Assembly (NCBI GenBank): GCA_037444305.1
Contig: JBBIMP010000086.1
Coordinates: forward strand, 1 to 8,829
DNA: 8,829 bases
Reading direction: 5' to 3'
Origin: JBBIMP01 sp037444305
GTDB lineage: Bacteria > Acidobacteriota > UBA6911
Shown: in pieces, positions 6,701 through 8,829 of the stretch
Numbering within the stretch: the first letter of the stretch is position 1
Layout: every line of letters begins with the position of its first letter
Notes under the pieces: model-generated
The model's database searches: none
What the model was told of the DNA's origin: nothing
Seen by the model: the letters and a program-made list of their open reading frames with translations, nothing else
Made by a program: the position numbers and the translations under genes

Positions 6701-6898
6701 ATCGGCCAGCGCCGCAATGTCCAGGTGCACAAGTTCGTGTGCGCCGGGACGCTCGAAGAGAAAATCGACGAGATGATCGAGAGCAAGAAGGACATCGCCG
6801 CGAAAGTGGTCGGCACGGGAGAGGGGTGGCTGACCGAACTTTCGACCCGCGAACTGAAGGAGTTGTTCGCCCTCAGGGGCGAGGCGATAGGAGATTGA
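3743..6898 (+). CDS. SNF2-family DNA-dependent ATPase / helicase
   Basis: The protein has 1051 residues from ATG 3743, which has AGGGA at 3732-3736 as ribosome binding site. A TTG at 3716 would add nine residues without family support, and MIVYHA is the usual start in this group. Residues 1-400 are a variable, Ala/Pro-rich region. About 409-540 is the SNF2-associated domain (GFGVMLPAWW, then LVRLRGQWVELNAAEI). The ATPase core follows: motif I DDMGLGKT (603-610, K609), motif II DEAQ (703-706), motif III MTGTPVENN. The second RecA lobe has ALVFSQFSEM, motif V LKAGGTGLN (950-958) and motif VI QATDRAFRIGQ (979-989). All motifs are intact, so it should be an active translocase on duplex nucleic acid that remodels bound proteins rather than unwinding strands. 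It is one base upstream of a SWIM protein gene, as in B. subtilis ywqA-ywqB. The physiological role is not established. Confidence 0.96.
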   Translation: MIVYHASLCDEEFIFWGEAPEDRAVPVSLRSGKRASAGGAMPFPYDAGKKQLEAGLAPFLGAEKDSAARRARAVMRYAWLPTAETGPLPSSPLIAEAAAAGEVVLAPWAIAGRVLQGREIVDLLAACGGRRILGPGLIVGADLAWWCQALRFAGTLVARQSYLPGVSEAGGTYRSRWLPVFQGEDPDRMARLAAAMPAAARAVSAEAAAPPQTSPSALLRRFVERMVDALVRLGASPVPGAPAAAASRRGRRKPDFDSIHDQWLLSLQSADPAMAGDGGELARFAAQVREWHLPVSISASSPFRLCFRLEEPPAEDAEREEAESGSAGRDAWQVRYLLQAANDRSLLVEARDAWKPRKPVEAVFRARAFEPRQFLLSALGQAAGICPRIEQSLKRPAPPGYELDAAGAHEFLTLRAQTLEQAGFGVMLPAWWTRKGTKLRLAARARVKSRAMQSAAGLSLDAIVRFDVELALGGEPITMAELESLAALKAPLVRLRGQWVELNAAEIRTAIDFWKKKAAGTASVREIVQMALGGDRRRVGLIFEGVSADGWVADLLAHLEGNAPFEEAAAPAGFRGELRPYQVRGYSWLAFLKQWGLGACLADDMGLGKTIQALALIQRDWESDGRQPVLLICPTSVVGNWQKEAARFCPELPVLVHHGAARVKGEAFQTAAARHAIVVSSYALLHRDLESLQAVPWAGVILDEAQNIKNPETRQARAARSLAAGYRVAMTGTPVENNVGDLWSVMEYLNPGFLGSREEFRRKFFVPIQALRDADAAGRLKRLTAPFILRRLKTDRSIIADLPEKMEMKVFCTLTREQASLYRAVAAAAEQGMESAAGIQRKGLILATLSKLKQVCNHPAQFLGDNSAIEGRSGKLARLTEMLEEILEGGDRALVFSQFSEMGGILRRHLQETFGREVLFLHGAVPKKKRDEMVERFQDGDGPRVFVLSLKAGGTGLNLTAAGHVFHFDRWWNPAVENQATDRAFRIGQRRNVQVHKFVCAGTLEEKIDEMIESKKDIAAKVVGTGEGWLTELSTRELKELFALRGEAIGD
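6888..6894 (+). promoter_or_regulatory. Ribosome binding site of the SWIM gene, inside the SNF2 coding end
   Basis: TAGGAGA at 6888-6894 lies within the last codons of the SNF2 gene, 5 nt before the ATG at 6900. It fixes that start and indicates coupled translation of the two genes. Confidence 0.7.
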
Positions 6899-6899
6899 G

Positions 6900-7784
6900 A
6901 TGAGCCGCCGGCACTGGTATTGGGATCGGACGTATTATCCCCCTTCGAGGCCGCTCGACGCCCGGGGAGGCATCAAATCGCAGGCGCGGCGCGGGGCCGG
7001 CGGCGAGAGCTGGTGGGCCAGGCGCTGGATCGCGGTTCTGGAGAGCTTCCATATCGGCGCACGCCTGCAGCGCGGCCGCTCCTATGCCCGCAGCGGCCAG
7101 GCGCTTTCGATCGATATCGACAGGGGGATCGTGCGCGCCAAGGTGCAGGGCTCCCGGCCCCGGCCTTACGATGTGACGATCAAGATGAACACGCTCACCG
7201 GCGCCCAATGGAAAATGCTCGAGAAGGAGCTGTCGAACAAGCCCCTCTATGCCGCCAGGCTGCTGGCCGGCGAGATGCCGCAGGACATCGAGGAAGCGTT
7301 CAAGCAAGCCGGCGTCCCCCTTTTCCCCGCGACCTCCCGCGATCTGCAAACCGAGTGCTCCTGCCCGGACTGGTCGAATCCGTGCAAGCACATCGCCGCC
7401 GTTTACTACCTGCTTGGCGAGGAGTTCGACCGCGATCCCTTCCTGATCTTCAGGCTGCGGGGGCGCACGCGCGAGGAGCTGGTGGGCGGCCTGGAGGTTC
7501 CGGCTGAGGCCCGGGAAGCGGCGCCGGAACCGGCGCTGCCGGGCGAGCCGCTTCCCGACGATCCTGCGGCTTTCTGGCAGGGCGCGCCCGTGCCGGACGA
7601 CCTGTACGGCGAAGTGCGCATCCCGCAGATCCATGCCGCCCTGCCTAAGCGGCTGGGAAACTTCCCCTTCTGGCGAGGCAACTCGAGCCTGACGGATACG
7701 CTCGAGTGCGTCTGCGCCGCAGCCTCTGCCAGAGGCCTGGAAGCATTCCTGCAGGCGGACGGCCGCACCGAAGACGAGCCCTAG
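6900..7784 (+). CDS. SWIM zinc-finger protein, partner of the SNF2 ATPase
   Basis: This 294-residue protein has a SWIM zinc finger, C153-S-C155-x6-C162-K-H164 (ECSCPDWSNPCKHIAAVYYLL), the CxCxnCxH pattern of SWI2/SNF2- and MuDR-associated fingers that bind DNA or proteins. The N-terminal part (RHWYWDRTYYPPSRP, then GESWWARRWIAVLE, and RGRSYARSGQALSIDI) is typical of the bacterial stand-alone SWIM family found next to SNF2 genes. The C-terminal third (about 200-294) is Pro/Glu-rich and low in recognisable structure apart from a final NFPFWRGNSSLTDTLECV helix region. It begins one base after the SNF2 stop (TGA, G, ATG), so the two form an operon and probably a complex in which the finger supplies target recognition. 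Composition matches the SNF2 gene and is more GC-rich than the toxin modules. Confidence 0.92.
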   Translation: MSRRHWYWDRTYYPPSRPLDARGGIKSQARRGAGGESWWARRWIAVLESFHIGARLQRGRSYARSGQALSIDIDRGIVRAKVQGSRPRPYDVTIKMNTLTGAQWKMLEKELSNKPLYAARLLAGEMPQDIEEAFKQAGVPLFPATSRDLQTECSCPDWSNPCKHIAAVYYLLGEEFDRDPFLIFRLRGRTREELVGGLEVPAEAREAAPEPALPGEPLPDDPAAFWQGAPVPDDLYGEVRIPQIHAALPKRLGNFPFWRGNSSLTDTLECVCAAASARGLEAFLQADGRTEDEP

Positions 7785-7869
7785 CCGCGTTACAAAGCAC
7801 CCGACACGCATCCTGGGACGCGGACGAACACGGATGATCGCGATGAGATGTTTCTGTTTGAATGATCTC

Positions 7870-7900
7870 CCTGGCCCGCCAGCCCTGACAGCCAGGATTT
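7870..7900 (+). terminator. Weak terminator-like inverted repeat after the SNF2-SWIM operon
   Basis: CCTGGC (7870-7875) and GCCAGG (7891-7896) can pair across a 15-nt loop and are followed by ATTTTATAT. The stem is short and the loop large, so termination is only possible. The preceding stretch (about 7815-7850), with GGACGCGGACGAACACGGAT, resembles degenerate intergenic repeats common in some environmental bacterial genomes. I see no gene between 7785 and 7956. Confidence 0.3.
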
Positions 7901-7933
7901 TATATCCTTTGCGAAGTCGGACGTCACGGAAGA

Positions 7934-7958
7934 TATGATATACTACCTGCGGTAGTAT
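7934..7958 (+). promoter_or_regulatory. mazEF -10 region and operator inverted repeat
   Basis: ATACTACC-TGC-GGTAGTAT (7940-7958) is a perfect 8+8 inverted repeat with a 3-nt centre. TATGAT (7934-7939) and TATACT (7939-7944) are good -10 candidates touching or lying inside the left arm. A strong -35 is not evident; TTGCGA at 7909-7914 is 19 nt from TATGAT. A dimeric ribbon-helix-helix antitoxin bound here would block RNA polymerase, the expected autoregulation of this module. Confidence 0.62.
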
Positions 7959-7974
7959 GACGCGGAGGCGTGTA

Positions 7975-8205
7975 ATGAAGCGCAAGATTTCCTTGACGAT
8001 GGACCGATCGCTGCTCGAGTTCCTCGACTCATTGCCGGGAGAATCGCGGTCGGAGAAAATCGAACGCGCAGTGCGCAGGCTCAAAGAGGCAATAGAGGAG
8101 ATGGAACTGAGAATGCAGCTGGGAGGCTGCTGCGAAGGCGACGAGGAGCGGGTGGAGCGGGAAATCTGGGAGAGAACAGTCAGCGAGGCCATGTGGACCG
8201 AATAG
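7975..8205 (+). CDS. Ribbon-helix-helix antitoxin of a MazEF-type module
   Basis: From ATG 7975 the protein has 76 residues. It starts MKRKISLTMDRSLLEFLDSL, then RSEKIERAVRRLKEAIEEM: a ribbon-helix-helix DNA-binding domain (strand KRKISLTM, two helices to about residue 43). A charged tail, EGDEERVEREIWERTVSEAMW, would bind the toxin. An ATG at 7957 is in frame but lies inside the operator repeat. GGAGG at 7964-7968, 6 nt before 7975, decides for the shorter start. Its coding end overlaps the mazF start by 13 nt. It is not the AbrB-type MazE of E. coli; ribbon-helix-helix antitoxins with MazF toxins are known in Gram-positive bacteria and elsewhere. Confidence 0.87.
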   Translation: MKRKISLTMDRSLLEFLDSLPGESRSEKIERAVRRLKEAIEEMELRMQLGGCCEGDEERVEREIWERTVSEAMWTE

Positions 8206-8519
8206 TGCGCGCTGACATATGGACAGTGGCGCCGGCCGGCTTTCCGAAGCCGCGCCCTGCTGTGGTGGTCAGCATCGACCCCATCAACGACCTCTGCCCG
8301 GATGTGCTCCTGGTGCCTTTGACCACGAAAGCCGGCCCTCTGAGGGTAGCGATTTCCGGTCATGCCGGAGCCACCGGCCTGAAAGAGGCGAGCTACGCGA
8401 AGTGCGAAGCGGTCGGCCCGGTACACAAGAGCCGGCTCAAGACCAGAATCGGCCGCTTATCCAGGGCGGACCTGCAAAAGATCGAAGAGGGGCTCAAGCG
8501 TGTCCTGGGCCTCCCCTGA
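8193..8519 (+). CDS. mazF: MazF/PemK-family endoribonuclease toxin
   Basis: The 108-residue protein reads VRADIWTVAPAG, then KPRPAVVVS, LLVPLTTKAG, GLKEASYAKCEAV and KSRLKTRIGRLS, the conserved order of the MazF/PemK SH3-like fold. R21 (in KPRPAVVV) and T44 (in PLTT) correspond by position to the catalytic Arg and Thr of characterised MazF proteins, which cut mRNA or rRNA at short sequence motifs. The length is normal and no key residue is missing. The GTG at 8193 overlaps the antitoxin end and has GAGG at 8185-8188. A second GTG at 8205 overlaps the antitoxin stop by one base and is an acceptable alternative that gives the family-like start VRADIW. Toxin and antitoxin are translationally coupled. 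Confidence 0.93.
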   Translation: MDRIVRADIWTVAPAGFPKPRPAVVVSIDPINDLCPDVLLVPLTTKAGPLRVAISGHAGATGLKEASYAKCEAVGPVHKSRLKTRIGRLSRADLQKIEEGLKRVLGLP

Positions 8520-8561
8520 GTCACTGCATCTGGAGCAGCAAGCATCTTGAGCCGCTGTGAT

Positions 8562-8576
8562 AAGATGGCGCATCTT
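8562..8576. repeat. Inverted repeat AAGATG-GCG-CATCTT upstream of the M14 remnant
   Basis: A perfect 6+6 inverted repeat with a 3-nt centre lies 43 nt after the mazF stop and 7 nt before the strong ribosome binding site at 8584. A third copy of the half-site, CATCTT, is at 8543-8548. It could be a regulator site of the former M14 gene or a weak terminator for mazEF; only three T residues follow. Confidence 0.4.
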
Positions 8577-8583
8577 TCCCCAG

Positions 8584-8591
8584 GGAGGTGA
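8584..8591 (+). promoter_or_regulatory. Strong ribosome binding site of the broken M14 gene
   Basis: GGAGGTGA is a perfect 8-nt match to the anti-Shine-Dalgarno sequence, 5 nt before the ATG at 8597. It shows that a real, well-translated gene once started here. Confidence 0.7.
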
Positions 8592-8596
8592 CCGCT

Positions 8597-8829
8597 ATGA
8601 GGCGTCTTGTCGCTTCATGCGCAATCCCAATCCCGCTGCCCAGGAGCACCGCGGCGACTGGCGCATGGACAACAACAACACGCATTATCAGATCGATCCG
8701 AACCGCGACGCCGTGTTCCAGAGCCAGGTCGAAAGCCAGATCATCGTGCGCGAGCTGCATCGCTGGAATCCGGTGGTCTTCGCCGCCGACACGGCCTTTG
8801 CCGACCAGGGGAAAGACCTGGGCGACCGG
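8597..8829 (+). pseudogene. M14-type zinc carboxypeptidase, internally deleted (continues past right edge)
   Basis: The ATG at 8597 opens MRRLVAS, which looks like the start of a signal peptide, but that frame then turns into low-complexity Arg/Ser/Thr-rich sequence. In a second frame (the one with the ATG at 8617) the DNA reads RNPNPAAQEHRGDW, RMDNNNTHYQIDPNRD and then ESQIIVRELHRWNPVVFA. This is the middle of an M14 peptidase of the large secreted type; the NR of DPNRD is the substrate-binding pair. The HxxE zinc motif that should precede it is absent. The segment expected after PVVFAD (HHG or DxHG, the third zinc ligand) is replaced by DTAFADQGKDLGDR. So the start codon is fused out of frame to an interior piece, and the interior piece is broken again at about 8785. 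The gene cannot make an active enzyme. Confidence 0.74.

Noticed and set aside
3908..6730. A 940-codon open frame antisense to the SNF2 gene.
   Set aside because: It mirrors the GC-rich coding frame of the SNF2 gene, has no recognisable domain, and the sense frame carries all helicase motifs.
6873..8426. A 517-codon minus-strand open frame across the SWIM, intergenic and mazEF regions.
   Set aside because: It covers three well-supported plus-strand genes and an operator, and its sequence shows no family motif. It is a by-product of low stop-codon density.
1..8829. CRISPR array, tRNA, rRNA or intact insertion sequence.
   Set aside because: I looked for regularly spaced repeats, tRNA-like cloverleaf ends and transposase motifs on both strands and saw none.

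Overview
The window is GC-rich bacterial DNA with compact genes. No rRNA, tRNA, CRISPR array or intact transposase is visible. The gene mix (several PIN, MazF and MNT/HEPN modules, plus decayed HdrB, metallo-beta-lactamase-fold and M14 peptidase genes) is typical of large-genome soil or sediment bacteria such as Acidobacteria. That placement is an inference from gene content and base composition, not from a marker gene.

Layout. Positions 1-775 (minus strand) hold a Phd/YefM-type antitoxin overlapping a PIN toxin that runs off the left edge. The pair is driven by a near-consensus promoter (806-811 / 783-788) with nested 10-bp-phased repeats. Positions 923-1399 hold a decayed, frameshifted C-terminal half of an HdrB-like (CCG-domain) protein. 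Positions 1528-2232 hold a second VapBC pair (ribbon-helix-helix antitoxin plus PIN toxin), whose 3' end runs into a metallo-beta-lactamase-fold remnant (about 2190-2525). Positions 2526-2709 are intergenic, with two adjacent hairpins and a possible promoter. Positions 2710-3640 hold an overlapping MNT nucleotidyltransferase / HEPN pair. Positions 3743-7784 hold a two-gene operon: a 1051-residue SNF2 helicase and a SWIM zinc-finger protein. Positions 7975-8519 hold a ribbon-helix-helix/MazF pair preceded by a perfect 8+8 inverted repeat. From 8597 to the right edge lies a broken M14 peptidase gene: a strong ribosome binding site and start codon are joined out of frame to an internal piece of the enzyme.

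How it fits together. Four toxin-antitoxin-type modules of different families and three gene remnants lie in under 9 kb around one long, apparently intact SNF2-SWIM operon. The best reading is an accessory, recombination-prone region that collects self-maintaining modules while other genes decay. The SNF2-SWIM pair is a known bacterial gene neighbourhood (compare Bacillus subtilis YwqA/YwqB) of poorly defined role. A link to genome defence here is only a hypothesis from context. The least expected details are two vapBC promoters of matching geometry that predict leaderless antitoxin mRNAs, a HEPN protein without the usual catalytic histidine, and three remnants that can be read codon by codon.
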